From Chrysopilus asiliformis (lineage: Eukaryota; Arthropoda; Insecta; Diptera; Rhagionidae), in NCBI GenBank assembly GCA_964034945.1, contig OZ035962.1, positions 74,787,597-74,851,596 on the forward strand: 64,000 nt of DNA, read 5' to 3'. A program made the translations under genes and the position numbers. Each line of letters begins with the position of its first letter. Position 1 is the first letter of the stretch. The notes beneath the pieces are model-generated. The model had not been told where the DNA came from and made no database searches. It was given only the letters and a program-made list of their open reading frames with translations. This document shows, one piece after another, positions 13,001-23,632 of the stretch.

Positions 13001-16000
13001 TTGGCTTCATAGGATTATCTGGGTTAAAGGTACACGAAGAGAAAAGATAGTAAATTTAACTATTTTATAAAGGGGAATCATGACTATTATTAAAACAATT
13101 AATTTTAATTACCAAAATAGTCAAAATCGACTATTATTTTAAGAAATTTAAGTACTTAGTAGTAAAATTTACTATTTTGCAGTTAACCCCCTCTCCCTCT
13201 CTTGGCACTACAACCAGTTTCTGGTCTTGGCATGCCGCAATGTCTCTCGCCAAAAGTGCCGGTCACGTGCCGATGTCCTCCAGTTTTGCATCCCAATTCT
13301 CTTCGAGTCCTGGTCAACGCCGTCTTGCCATCTGAGGTTGGGTATTTCTCGTCGCCTTGTTGTTAATAACCTACCGCAGAAGATTTTGGAGCCGGGTTAC
13401 TTTCACAAATTTTTAATTGACAAAGCAACTAACTAAAGTAACTATTTTAGTCATAGTCCCGATCTCCCATTCTAAAGTAGTTAGATTTACTAAGTTTTTT
13501 GTCTACGTGTATATATTTGGACTCTATACGTGAAAAATTTCATTCGAAGTTCATTTGGTTTAAAAATTTTCGCGTCTAGAGTGGATTTATAAAAAAAAAT
13601 CGTCTGCGGCGCATTACTTTCTTTTATGTTTTGATAGTATGTAAATGTTTTAATTAAATTTCAGTGCTATAGAACTTCTTCCGTAAATTTGTTGTAATGT
13701 GGCCCGCGGTTTGGAGTAGAAAACCCAATGTGGCGCTTCGCGGTAATTGAGTTTCACAGCCATAATTTTTTCATGCATCGTAGCCCACCCGGAGAAACTC
13801 TTAAAGAATTCGAAATTCAGACAACAAAATTAAGTGGGTGTAAATCTCTTTTATTTTCTACTAGGGGCTTCAAATTTTGATTTTTTAATGGTATCAATGT
13901 AAACAATCGCTGAAAGTTTCATTTGGTAATTCTGGCGCATTTTGTTAGTGGTTGTTAGTAGTTTAGCGGTACAGGAGTTAGCAGAGAGTAGGACGTGGTT
14001 AAGAAGGAAGTGGAGCCTTTGATTAACCTATAGTCTAAAACTCAATCATTGATACTAGTAAGCTCCATTGAAAGTTTGATCCAAATCGGTTCAGTAGCGA
14101 ACAAACAGACACATAAGTTTGTTTAAAAATAGATTAAGTCAAAATATTGAGTAAAAAGCCCTAGGATATGTTTGAAGTATCTGATGAAATAATAATGTAA
14201 TAAAGTCGGTATAGATAAAAAAAGCCAAACAATTATTACGTATGTGTTTAAATTATTCAAAAATTCAATTTTTTTATAATGTTTTAGATTCAACTCCGAA
14301 AAAGAAAAAAATCATACCTCATGAGAAACGGTTTTCCATCCAACAGTAAGAAACAACAAACAAACAAAAAATCTTAAATATGAAATAAACATTTTTTTTA
14401 TTATTCAGGGAGAAGAGTAAGGCTATTCGAAGTCAGGTGGATGCCATGTTTCTTAAAGTATGTGAAAGAGTAAGATATTAAATAAATTTATATATTTAAA
14501 TTGTTTACTTAAAATTATAGGCTGAAAAAGGAAAACTATTGCCTAGCACTCGTAATAGTCAAACCAAATATTCAATACTCAATAGGAAAATATTGAGACA
14601 AAGACTGGAAAATATCTCCGCAACCAAAACAATTTTAAAAGTGCCATCTACAATAAGGAAACCAATTCAAAATCGGAAAAACTCCAAATACTGTAACGTG
14701 AACGAAATCGTAAATGCAACTGTGACAACCACAACATCAGTAGATACTCCTACTGTGAAAAGTATTATAGGAAAAATTACAACATCCGATCTGAATGGTG
14801 CGCAAAAACCGATACCAAAGTCCAAACAAATTCTAAAGAAGTGGAAAGCGGAACAGTTGTCTAAGTTTAAGAGCAAAGCTGGGAGCCAAGATCAGAACAT
14901 CGTTACAGAGCAATTGAAGGAAACTTCACAAAACCAAGTTTTGCAAAAATTAAATGGAAATAATGAAATTGAAATGCAAATCGAGTGGGGATATAATAAC
15001 GGCGCAGTTAACGTTATTGTAAATCCTTGCTCAAATGACATTGTAAATTCTTGCTCAAATGTATTGGATCTAGAAACAAATTTATTGTTGCAGAATCGTA
15101 TGATTGAGCAACCGCAAATCACTGAAATTTCAAATTTTGCAATAAATAGAGATATTGTGCAGATGCCTGCTAAGCAGTGTGGACCGCCTGCATTTCTACC
15201 ACATAAACTTAATGAATATTCTCCATATAATTTAGCATCCAACGCTATATCCTATGGAATACCACAGGCCAAAGATTCAAATGAAATTTATCCGGACAGG
15301 GAGCCTTCGGCATTTAGTGCTTACATTAGACCAGCACAATCTTCTGGTCCACCTTCTCAAAGCAATAATTCCGATTTTCTGACAAAAAATCACCTAACTG
15401 CAACTGTCTCAGATCCAAATACTTTCAGAAACTATGTAAAAATTCCCGAAATTCCAAATCGTATGACAACTTGCCAAATGGAAATTAATTCATCTTCTAA
15501 TTCAGATCGAGTCCAAGTGGCCGATTTAAATTTTCAAAAGTACGTAAACGAATCAAATCAATTGAGAATCTTACCACCCCATGAAATAAGCCCCCAAGGG
15601 ATGCCGCCAAAAGTAACAATGAATCGTCAATCAATGCCACCACAATTAACTGTGAGTCCCCAATTAATGCCACTAAAATTAACGACAGTTAAGGGGAGAA
15701 AGACTCCCAAAAATATACGTAACTGTTATGATGGTCCTGAAATAATCCAACGTGACGGTAGACTTCAAAATATGTTCACTGAGTTAAATCGATTTTACAA
15801 ACCAGGAATAGACCCACAAACCGTTCCAATGAATAACGTTAATCCTCGCGCTGTTCAATCCAATTCACATTTTCAGCAAGAATTTTATCCACCACAGATG
15901 GTTCATTCGGGATATGCAAGGCCTCCAATGGTAAATAATTCCGAAACAGAAAGATGGCATCCTTATCAGCGTCGTTACGGTGATCCTTTGAAAGACTACT

Positions 16001-16341
16001 TGGTCTGTAGACCCGAGATACGGAACAGACCCGGAATAGGATCTTACGAAACATTTCCAAGTTCACAATCGATATCAAATAGTTTCCTCATTAACTATCC
16101 CATCCAAATGGGTTCTTATTTACCAAATCAAAATAATTATCCAATTACACAGTTACCTAATAATCCACACAGCAGTGCTTCGTATAATTATTCATATCCA
16201 CAAAATTTATCAATTTATCCAACATATTCTGCTCAACAAAATATTTTTCACCAAAGGCATTTCCCGACAGTCAATTCGCAACAATGTAGTTTACCTCCAT
16301 TCCAGGATTTTTTTTCTAGGTTCTCTTCGACATATAATTAA
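10001..16341 (+). CDS. Unknown protein with long Asn/Gln/Pro/Ser-rich C-terminal exon
   Basis: Five exons join in frame: 10001-10167, 14288-14345, 14409-14457 and 14521-16341 (four certain joins), with an ATG at 10011 that may be the start or an internal Met. The first exon encodes a short globular-looking piece (IKIVFNDLPKKLIILVND…). The next two are small and basic (PKKKKIIP, a likely nuclear signal). The last is 606 residues of low-complexity sequence rich in Asn, Ser, Pro, Gln and Tyr, with imperfect Met-Pro-Pro repeats around 15600-15680 and Tyr/Pro-rich C-terminal repeats. It looks largely disordered. No enzyme motif or known domain was seen. Intron 1 is 4.1 kb and carries a rosa-like mariner, a Helitron-like element and a piggyBac MITE. 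A nuclear or RNA-granule role is only a guess from composition. Four exons are listed; any upstream exon is not identified. Confidence 0.7.
10832..12135 (-). mobile_element. DD41D (rosa-like) Tc1/mariner element, complete
   Basis: Perfect terminal inverted repeats of about 32 bp start AAGGGTGGTTAAATTTTAAG at both ends, flanked by TA (10830-10831 and 12136-12137). Total 1304 bp, the size of a full mariner-class element. It sits in the first recognised intron of the unknown gene at 10-16 kb. The perfect TIRs suggest fairly recent insertion, although the transposase is already broken. Confidence 0.95.
10938..12022 (-). pseudogene. rosa-like mariner transposase, one frameshift and one nonsense
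   Basis: Reading from an ATG at 12022, the protein opens MERYTIEQRVKVIQAYYENG, an N-terminal helix-turn-helix, then a DDE domain. First Asp in IIFSDEAHFH, second in WFQQDGATCHTA, third in SCDLTPLDFFLWG. The spacing from the second to the last Asp is 41, which places it in the DD41D (rosa) group and not DD34D mariner. A one-base loss in a T run near 11923 shifts the frame, and an in-frame TGA at about 11439-11441 follows HPQ, most simply a CGA-to-TGA change. Otherwise it is full length, ending DILFHT. Confidence 0.93.
12235..12510 (+). mobile_element. Helitron-like non-autonomous element
   Basis: Starts TCTATATATATCAAAATGGA and ends GACAACGAAGGGTCTGCTAG, i.e. a 5' TC and a 3' CTAG as in Helitrons, with no terminal inverted repeats. 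The same 3' end recurs at 61580, and the same internal segment (AACTACTGGACCGATTTTTA, GGTCCTGTAAG) recurs inverted at about 25010-25160. The 3' stem is weak, so the class is likely but not certain. Confidence 0.55.
12768..13023. mobile_element. piggyBac-type MITE (TTAA target site)
   Basis: Perfect 14-bp inverted ends CCCAGATTATCCTA…TAGGATTATCTGGG lie between two TTAA copies (12764-12767, 13024-13027). Length 256 bp. Sequence differs from the MITE at 1179-1448 outside CCC/GGG, so it is a second family. Confidence 0.8.
13030..13512. mobile_element. TIR element enclosing a LINE tail
   Basis: Ends are imperfectly inverted: ACACGAAGAGAAAAGATAGT near 13031 and, in reverse complement, ACACGTAGACAAAAAACTTAG near 13511. 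The inner TAGTAAAT…TAACTA motif is repeated several times near both ends. The middle holds a retrotransposon fragment (13190-13440). Target duplication not determined. Confidence 0.45.
13190..13440 (-). pseudogene. LINE C-terminal fragment (RTE-like)
   Basis: On the minus strand this reads LRWQDGVDQDSKRIGMQNWR then ARDRHFWRETLRHAKT and a stop. It matches the conserved W-x-D…NW…A-x-DR…W signature at the C terminus of many insect non-LTR reverse transcriptases. Only this tail remains. Confidence 0.65.
13513..14287. other. Intron sequence, no gene seen
   Basis: Non-coding stretch ending in an acceptor (TTATAATGTTTTAG) at 14287. No repeat or transposon end recognised except a probable diverged dispersed repeat around 13900-14110. 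Confidence 0.4.
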
Positions 16342-17522
16342 GGGGAATATAAAAAATACCAAGTAGTATTAATATTATTATTTGAAGAGATAGTATTACA
16401 CACATTTTTTTGTGAAAATATTGACGTATTTTTGTAAACTAATTGTTTCGTATAGAGATACATTTTCTCATTAATTTTTTTTATTGCATTTTCTACATTA
16501 AATATATTTGCCATAAAAAAAAGTAATACAAATTTTGGCTAAAATAATTAACTTTTATAGCTACAACTTATAGATTTCAAAACAGAACAAGCCTTTACAG
16601 CTTCAACAATTTTTTTAAATTAAAAAATAATTTGATATCGTTGAATCTAAATTTGGTGGTAATTTGGTTCGTTCAGCTCTAGTTTTTGAAATATACAATA
16701 AGATGCTAAGCTATTTAAATAAGCGACACCCAATTAGCCAAAAATAACTCTAATATCGACCACCCAAAAAAAGGTGTTGTTTTACCTACCTGTGTAATTT
16801 GTTTGGTATATAATGCAAGTCAATGCCTATTAACCAAAAACAAGTATCATTTTAAAAAAACGTAATACAAGTTTCGTGTCGTATAACAAATTTTTGTCAT
16901 CTAACATCAAAACCGGGAACATAACATTGAGCGTCGTATATTAAAACGACTTGTATCGAAGCGGGATGCCTATAAATACATAACAAATTATCGTATTACT
17001 ATTGCGAGTACCAAAAAAAAAAATTTTTATATTTTAACGGTCGTTATATTAATGAGAAAGTACTGTATTTAAAAAAGGTAAAAAAATAAATGAAAATAAA
17101 TGTTGGACTTTTTGGAAGCTGAACGAATACATTTAGCTTCGCCACTAATCGAATTGCTCTAACGAAAATAAAAAAAAACTTGAATATGTATTCAAGTATG
17201 ATATTTTTTTCTTTATTTAATTTAAGAATAAACTAGAACCAAAGATAATAAATAAAATATTCAAAAGACTGGCAAGTTTTTGAAATAAAAAAAAAACTAA
17301 ACATCTTGAAAAAATAAAAACTATAATAAAAATTTTTGAAAAAATAATTGTATTTACTATTGTCAAAGTTGTATATTGTTAGAGAATAAACATATATATT
17401 ACAGCTACATATAGATGAATTGATCGAAATCACAAAACTTTCAACTCATTTTAATGAAACAACTATTTTTCCAATCAGGGATCAGAACAGGAAAAGTCTA
17501 CAATAAAATTTAAAACGGTTGT

Positions 17523-17618
17523 TTGAGCAATAACACATGAACAATAAAACTAATTATGAATTTTTTTTAGATTTAATCTCATCATTAGTTTTATTGTTCA
17601 TGTGTGTGATAACTCAAC
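17523..17618. repeat. Small foldback/MITE
   Basis: Arms of about 32 bp, ACATGAACAATAAAACTAAT and its inverse, around a 30-base spacer. Probably a deletion derivative of a TIR transposon. Confidence 0.65.
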
Positions 17619-18504
17619 AAAAAATTGGTATATTTTGAGTGTTTTTCTGTAATTTAGCTTGAAAAAATCAAAATTAAAATTTAAAACTGAGAGGCTTTCC
17701 GGTACGAATGTATATGAATTTTCAGTGGGAATGACAGAATGCGATCGTTAGTTTTTTTTTTATTGACATTTGATTTTTTAGCTATCGCTAGTTATTTTTT
17801 TTATTGACATTTGATTTTTAAAAGGTAGATATTCTCCACGAAGTTACGAAAACACAAAAATTGAGGTTAGTTTTCATCCAACGGGCTAAACTAATCCAGT
17901 TGGTATTCACTAATCGGGAGATGTTAACCGAGTCATATACTTGGTGTATTGCTCGAGACCAATTTAGTGAATTCACCGAGTTGATACTTCGAGATAAACG
18001 CGGTCTATAATCTAGAGAGTGGACATCAGCACTTAATAGACGATGATTAGACGCAGACACACTGAACTTCCACACCGAACCTCTCGTGATTACACAGGTT
18101 GAGCTGAACCAAAACGAAAATAAAACGAATAGAAATTTTGTTTTTAATTTCGTGTAGTACATACGCTTACTTCTATTCCTCTAGTCAGGGTTTTGAATGT
18201 CGTATAAACCGGGGTGTTGCTCGTATGCTGCAATCAAAGCCGTTGTCTGACTTTTATTCGAGTTTGCCATTGAATAAACAAATTTTAGCTAAACAACATG
18301 TACGTACTCTATGACCATCACAGAGTAAATGATTTTTTTTTGTAACAAGTGGAAATGAATCAGCCAATCAGCATTCGTTCCGCTTCTTGAGCAACTGAAA
18401 TTTTTAGTTTGGGTTGGATTTTTCGTGTCATCGTTCCCACTTCGTCCGTCGCCTGTAAAGAGTCGTTTTGTGGCGCCACACTAGACCTGTGTAATCGTGG
18501 TCAT

Positions 18505-18730
18505 AGACTGTCCTACTGAGTAGAACAGTGTATTAACTCAAATTAGAATAGTCTATTAGGTCAGTTAGAATAGCTTTTTAATTACGACTCTTTAAAACTT
18601 TTTGATACCTCAAAAACGAGTTTTTTACTTATATAAATCGATTTAAGTTATTTTGGCAATTATTTGTAAGAATGAATCACAATTTTAAAGATTTTCGCGC
18701 TCGTTTTTCAGGTCGGCGGCCACTTGTACA
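18505..18730. repeat. Dispersed repeat shared with 51.5 kb
   Basis: Contains CAGTTAGAATAGCTTTTT, ATCGATTTAAGTTATTTTGG and GCGCTCGTTTTTCAGGTCGG in the same order as 51465-51700, at moderate divergence. Ends and class unknown. Confidence 0.5.
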
Positions 18731-18918
18731 CCGTCCCCATGTCCATTATTTAGATTAGAGGCTCTCTACTACCGTGTTTTTGTAGGCTCTCTAATTAGAA
18801 ATTTATTGCCATGTTTTATGCCTATTGGGTGAAGTTTAAATTTGTATTTCGATGTTGGCAGTTCGCTACATTATTTTTAAAGGAAGTTTGCTATCGAGTA
18901 CAAAATATCTAAAAAAAA

Positions 18919-19307
18919 ATGTCTGTTGATTTAATTGGCTACATTTATGCGGCTACTGTGGCGGCTGGGGGAATAATGGGCTATGTGAAAGCAGGTTTAA
19001 CATTCTTTGCTACTTTATTTTAACAGATAAATGTAATATTCATGTTTTAGCTTCAATTCCGTCACTTGGGGCAGGTTTAGCGTTTGGAGCAATTTTGGGT
19101 TACGGAGCCCATTTGAATTCTCAAGACCCTCCAAAACCTCTTCTGCAATTTGGAACGTCCCTAGTATTAGCTGGAATGATGGGATCAAGATTTGTCAAAA
19201 CCGGTAAAATAATGCCGGCCGGAATGATTTGCGTAATTTCGTGTGCTGCTCTCATTCGCAATTTTATCACCTATAATAAATATCTGCCTCTACCTGGCAG
19301 ACAATAA
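18919..19307 (+). CDS. TMEM14-family mitochondrial/ER membrane protein
   Basis: Two exons, 18919-18994 and 19051-19307, split by a 56-bp GT-AG intron, encode 110 residues, the normal size for TMEM14. It begins MSVDLIGYIYAATVAAGGIM and shows the four short Gly/Ala-rich hydrophobic segments of the family, with SIPSLGAGLAFGAILGYGA, then GTSLVLAGMMGSRF and KTGKIMPAG, the most conserved part. In vertebrates TMEM14C imports/exports haem precursors in the inner mitochondrial membrane; the insect role is inferred from the family. The start codon is in an A-rich context (AAAAAAATG). A poly(A) signal overlaps the stop. Confidence 0.95.
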
Positions 19308-19308
19308 A
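19303..19308 (+). terminator. Poly(A) signal of TMEM14 gene
   Basis: AATAAA overlaps the TAA stop codon (19305-19307). Confidence 0.6.
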
Positions 19309-19878
19309 CTCACATTTTATTTTTATACAAAACTTGGTGGATGTTAATAAATGGTGAATTGTTTGCATGTGTTTTATTTGCTTTTTTTCATGTCACAAAA
19401 ACTTCAAATTCGGTTCGGTTCTTCGAGGTTTGTAATTAAAGTATTTGCGTTTGTTGCAAATAATCTCGAACTAAAGAAGCGAATGCATATACTCCACAAT
19501 TTTGTTGTTTTCGTTGCATTGCAGTGTATTTACACACACACACGTGACAGCAGCGTATTTAATACCCGAGAAGTCATCAAAAAAAAATTGTTTGCTCAAG
19601 CTACAACTGTTTCACAGTCAAATATTATGTGTGGTTCAATAAAACCAAGTTCACTGAGTTTTGCAAGTCAGTGTCCCTCTCCTCTGTCAAGGATTTCAAA
19701 ATGTTTGACAATCATAGTTAACGGGTATATTCATTATTTGTAACAGCGAATTTGTTTTTCAAGTGAAAATTAGTTATATTTTTAAAAAATGGCAGAAAAT
19801 ATTAAAAAAGGAACTCCAAATTTTACAACTTTGGAAGTAAACGTTTTGATGAATTTAGTGTCAAAATATAAGCACATA

Positions 19879-21510
19879 CAGTCGTGTTCGAAATAATAGC
19901 AGCGTCATTTAAAAATGGCTTAAAATTGAAAAAAAGAAATACTTCCAATATCAATTGGAGAATTTCTACCTATTTCAGTTAGAGTCTATAAAAATCAAAC
20001 CTATTCATGGGCACTGACAACAATTAACCGTTAGAATAACAGTTCTCGGCTAATTTAAAATGGCGCCCCAGAGAACATCTGTTCGAAATAATAGCAGCGT
20101 AGTCAGTTTTACGTCAGTTTTTGCATGATAAATACTTCGTTTGAGTAGTGAGCTGCAATAATTATAATTCAAGCTATTTTTGAACGTTTTGGGTTGGAAA
20201 AAGTTAGAAAGTATTTAACTAGTTTTAGCAAAATGGGCCGAAATATCCATTGCACTAATGAAGAGAGAAGTCTTATTTTAAAACTCAGGAAGGAGGGCAA
20301 AACCTACAAATTCATTCAAGATGTTATCGGATGTTCTGCAAAAATGATTTCTAACGCTATTAACTGGAAAGAAAATGCCGAGAACGTGGTCGGAAATCAA
20401 AAACTTCGATTCAAACTGATCGTGCAATAATGAGGACTGCAAAAAAAAGTCCATTTGCAACATCAACTAATATTATTAGTGATCTTAACCTTAATATTAG
20501 TGGTTCAGCAGTTCGAAAACGTTTAATTGCAGCTAAACTTCAATGCAGGAGTCCTAGAAAAACCCCATTGTTAAATGCGAGACAATTGAAAACAAGACTT
20601 CGGTTCGCTAGGGAGAATGGACAATGGCCAGTTCAAAAATGGCGAAATATTTTATGGAGCGATGAAAGCAAAGTGGTTCAATTTAATAATACTTGTGTCA
20701 AACAATATGTTAGACGGCCAGTTGGCTCCGCATTGAATCCAAAGTACACAAAGAAGACGATAAAACATGGGGGATTCTCCATAATGGTGTGGGGGTGCTT
20801 TTCCTGGTTTGGGGTAGGTCCGATACATCGAATTCAAGGCATAATGAACCAAGAGGTGTATAGAGATATCCTGGAAAACACTATGCTTCCTTATGCAGAG
20901 GAGAATATGCCTCTAAGATGGCTGTTTCAACAGGATAACGACCCGAAACATACTGCCAGGAAAACAAAAGAATGGTTTAGGAACAACCAAATCAATGTTT
21001 TGGAGTGGCCAGCTCAATCACCTGACCTCAACCCTATAGAAAATCTTTGGGTCGATCTCAAAAAAACTCTAGCTGAAGCAAAACCCTCAAATCAGGAGCA
21101 ATTATGGCAACTTATTCAAGAATCCTGGAAATCTATTCCACCAGAAAGATGTCAACGTCTTGTGGATTCTATGCCAAAACGATGTGTTGAAGTAATCAAA
21201 AACAAAGGATACACTACTAAATACTAAAGGAAAATCGTTTTTTGGCTTTAAATCATAATTTTTTAATTTATTTACCATATTTGAATTAAAACTTACATAC
21301 ACTGCTATTATTTCGAACAGTGTAATATAGAAAAAAGTGCTTTGGTTTTTAGTTACGTAACAATTATTGGATACTTTTGGTTAAATTTAGTTGTTTTTTA
21401 AGACAGAAATAAAAATAAATAATTTGTTAATTCAAAAAGTTGTTTTCAATACAATATTACTACTTTCTCCAGAATTTTGTATGACGCTGCTATTATTTCG
21501 AACACGACTG
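19879..21510 (+). mobile_element. Tc1-like (DD34E) transposon with IR/DR ends
   Basis: Terminal inverted repeats start CAGTCGTGTTCGAAATAATA and the element is flanked by TA on each side. A second inner copy of the GTTCGAAATAATAGCAGCGT motif lies about 197 bp in from the left end (20081) and about 185 bp in from the right end (21301-21320). This double binding-site layout is the IR/DR structure known from a subset of Tc1 elements. Nearly perfect ends mean young insertion. Confidence 0.95.
20233..21227 (+). pseudogene. Tc1-like transposase, single frameshift
   Basis: Starts MGRNIHCTNEERSLILKLRK, a paired-type helix-turn-helix (residues ~1-110), then the DDE core: Asp in LWSDESK, Asp in FQQDNDPKHTA, Glu in DLNPIENLW. 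Spacing from second Asp to Glu is 34, the DD34E signature. The protein is full length (to KGYTTKY) apart from one frameshift near 20375 in the linker of the DNA-binding region. All catalytic residues are intact. Confidence 0.93.
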
Positions 21511-21588
21511 TAACTGAAAACAAACAAACTTGTAAAACAAACGTAGACCGCTTTGATTTCGGAAACGCGATAGGAAAAATGACATTTC

Positions 21589-21978
21589 TAATGCTACGTT
21601 TACACGAATGACAAATTTGTCATTTTTTTCTTGTCATTATGTTAATTCCCGTGTAAATGGCATAATTTTTGTAATTTTTTCTGTCAGAAAATGTCAATCT
21701 CTCATAAAAGAATGAACTTGTCCATTCTTTTATGCCAGATTGTCATTCGTACAAAGGCAATATTAGTAATGACAAAAGTTGAATACTAAAGTTGTCATAA
21801 CTAATATTGCGTTTGCACGAATGACAATCTGGCATAAAAGAATGGACAAGTTCATTCTTTTATGAGAGATTGACATTTTCTGACAAAAAAAATTACAAAA
21901 ATTATGCCACTTACACGGGAATTAACATAATGACAAGAAAAAATGACAAATTTGTCATTCGTGTAAATGTAGCATAAC
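21589..21978. mobile_element. Large foldback MITE
   Basis: Arms of about 180 bp beginning ATGCTACGTTTACACGAATG and closing with its inverse, around a ~25-base centre near 21780. Several inner blocks (AAAGAATGGACAAGTTCATT, ATTAACATAATGACAAG) pair exactly. High arm identity suggests recent origin. A TGACA-rich repeat fills the arms. No coding capacity. Confidence 0.9.
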
Positions 21979-22137
21979 ACTTAAGCTTGTGAGTTCAGAT
22001 TTGAGCGTCAATATTTTACGGTTCAAATTGAACCGGCATTTGAACTCAGTTCAACACTTAAACCAAAACAGTGAATACAGTAGAGCGAAAGCTTATCCTC
22101 AATCCAAAGCTTAAGTTCACACTGTGGAACCGGGCAT

Positions 22138-22855
22138 AAGAGACACCAAAAAACAAATTTCAATTACCACTGCATTTTCAAATGTTGGAAAAGCCGGATC
22201 AGAAACGTATGCATATCATTTGGCTAAGGCATTTTTGGAAGCAGGTATTTTCTAGTTACATTTTTGTTCTGTGTTTTGTGGCTCTAAATCCAAAATTATG
22301 CAACAGGTATTCCATTATGGAAATTGCACCATCCTAGTATTAATTTTTTTTTGGATCAACATGAAGTAATTTTACCGTACGTGAGTTAACATATTCTACA
22401 ATCAGATTGATAAAATTTGTGAGTCAACAATTAAAATTATTAAAGAAAGATATGGAAACGACCACATTTACTTTATTCTTGACGAAACTCACGACTCGCT
22501 TGGAAGGTATGAATGATTTTTTTCTGATATTTTGTTCTCAAATTGAGACGTTTATTTTTTGTACGTTAGGTACGTTTTAAATATTTTGGCCGGCAATTTA
22601 AATGGAAAATATAGTAAGCCGATGATATTAAGTACACAGTTTCTGGAAAAAACAAACAATAGTACAGTTCAACAATCTGTATTTAAAGTATTTTCTTTGC
22701 TTTATGGAGGTGACATAAAATTTGACAATATTTGGCTAATGCTTTCCGATCAAGCGCCATATATGTTAAAGGCAGGCCGTGGCTTGAAACAGGCATTTTC
22801 AAATTTAAAGCATATCACTTGCATAGTACATGCGTTAAACCTTGTATGCGAATAA
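22138..22855 (+). pseudogene. hAT transposase remnant (CGGBP1-like type)
   Basis: Pieces read ETYAYHLAKAFLEAGIPLWK (joined over a GT-AG gap at 22235-22305), then IYFILDETHDSLGR, YVLNILAGNLNG, LMLSDQAPYMLKAG and HITCIVHALNLV. The order and motifs match the hAT group: first Asp region, second Asp, and the C-x-x-H motif. A frame break lies near 22385. The C-terminal dimerisation region is missing because a different hAT element begins 20 bp beyond the stop. Confidence 0.7.
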
Positions 22856-23020
22856 ATAAAATATCTGTACTAATCAGGGTTGCCAGGTCTCCAGGCAGTT
22901 AAGTCGCCCAAATTTTAAAGAATTGTCGCCCAAAATCGCTTCCGCTCAACCTAAGTCGCCCAATTCGCGATAATAATTACATTACCCTAAAAACATAAAA
23001 TAACAGCAAAACCTTTAACC

Positions 23021-23487
23021 CCGTGGTTCCCAAACTTTTTCAGTTGACGCCCCTCTTGAACACTTATCAAACAGCTGACGCCCCCCTTTGTTGAAAACCT
23101 GTCAAACCTCCGTGGTTCTATTCTAATATTTTGAGTTAAAAATCCACACACACTTTTACTGTCCATTTCAATTATTTATTTCTCTAGTTTCTACAAAAAA
23201 ACTGAAAAAATAGAAAATTAATGGGATGAGTGACACTGTTTTTCTTTCACTAAAATCTGAATATTAGGTCTGATGTTTGACAGAGCACACCGGAGATCGC
23301 TTTCCAGATTAAGTCTGCAACGCTGCTTTGTTTTTATTAGACAAGACGAGAACAATATCTTGAAATGTTAATTTCAAATTTCTTCACGACTACCGTCCGT
23401 AGATCTACGCCCCCTAGGGGGGCGCGGCTGAAATTGCTTCACGCTCCCCTGGCCGTGGCCCCACGCCCCCCAGTTTGGGAACCATGG
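23021..23487. mobile_element. hAT MITE nested in the 22.9-24.7 kb hAT element
   Basis: Ends CCGTGGTTCCCAAACT and, in reverse complement, CCATGGTTCCCAAACT. Exact 8-bp duplication CTTTAACC at 23013-23020 and 23488-23495. The interior is rich in GACGCCCC/GGGGGGCG. A second-generation insertion. Confidence 0.9.
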
Positions 23488-23632
23488 CTTTAACCCATGT
23501 GTAGTGCATTTTTTAAATATCAAGTAAAATAGCAAATTAAAACTTAAAGGCGAGAAAATCGAGGACTTGATTTAAATCAACGACCCCAAAATTGCCAAAA
23601 ATATGTCAATACATACATTTATATCAGTACTA

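Larger units (their letters stand above)
16342..18918. other. Intergenic stretch between unknown gene and TMEM14
   Basis: AT-rich DNA holding a small foldback (17523-17618), a direct repeat of TTTTTTATTGACATTTGATTTTT (about 17750-17820) and a dispersed repeat (18505-18730) seen again at 51465-51700. A 114-codon minus-strand frame (17818-18162) is not supported as a gene. Confidence 0.5.
19789..21570 (+). pseudogene. Myb/SANT-like N-terminal exon split by a Tc1 element
   Basis: An ATG at 19789 begins MAENIKKGTPNFTTLEVNVL followed by MNLVSKYKHI, a good match to the start of the insect Myb/SANT-like (Myb_DNA-bind_5) domain. The frame is cut at TA (19877-19878) by a 1632-bp Tc1 element. After the second TA (21511-21512) the same frame resumes with TENKQTCKTN, as expected for the domain's next turn, then loses similarity near 21550, shortly before a large foldback. 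It is a disabled transcription-factor-like gene or a transposon accessory protein. Confidence 0.6.

Noticed and set aside
17818..18162. 114-codon minus-strand frame with a hydrophobic, signal-peptide-like N terminus
   Set aside because: No homology recognised, no splice or poly(A) context, and Ser/Arg/Asn-heavy composition as in chance frames.
19351..19743. 130-codon plus-strand frame downstream of TMEM14
   Set aside because: It starts with ATG but lacks any recognisable domain and lies in the 3' flank of TMEM14 with no support.
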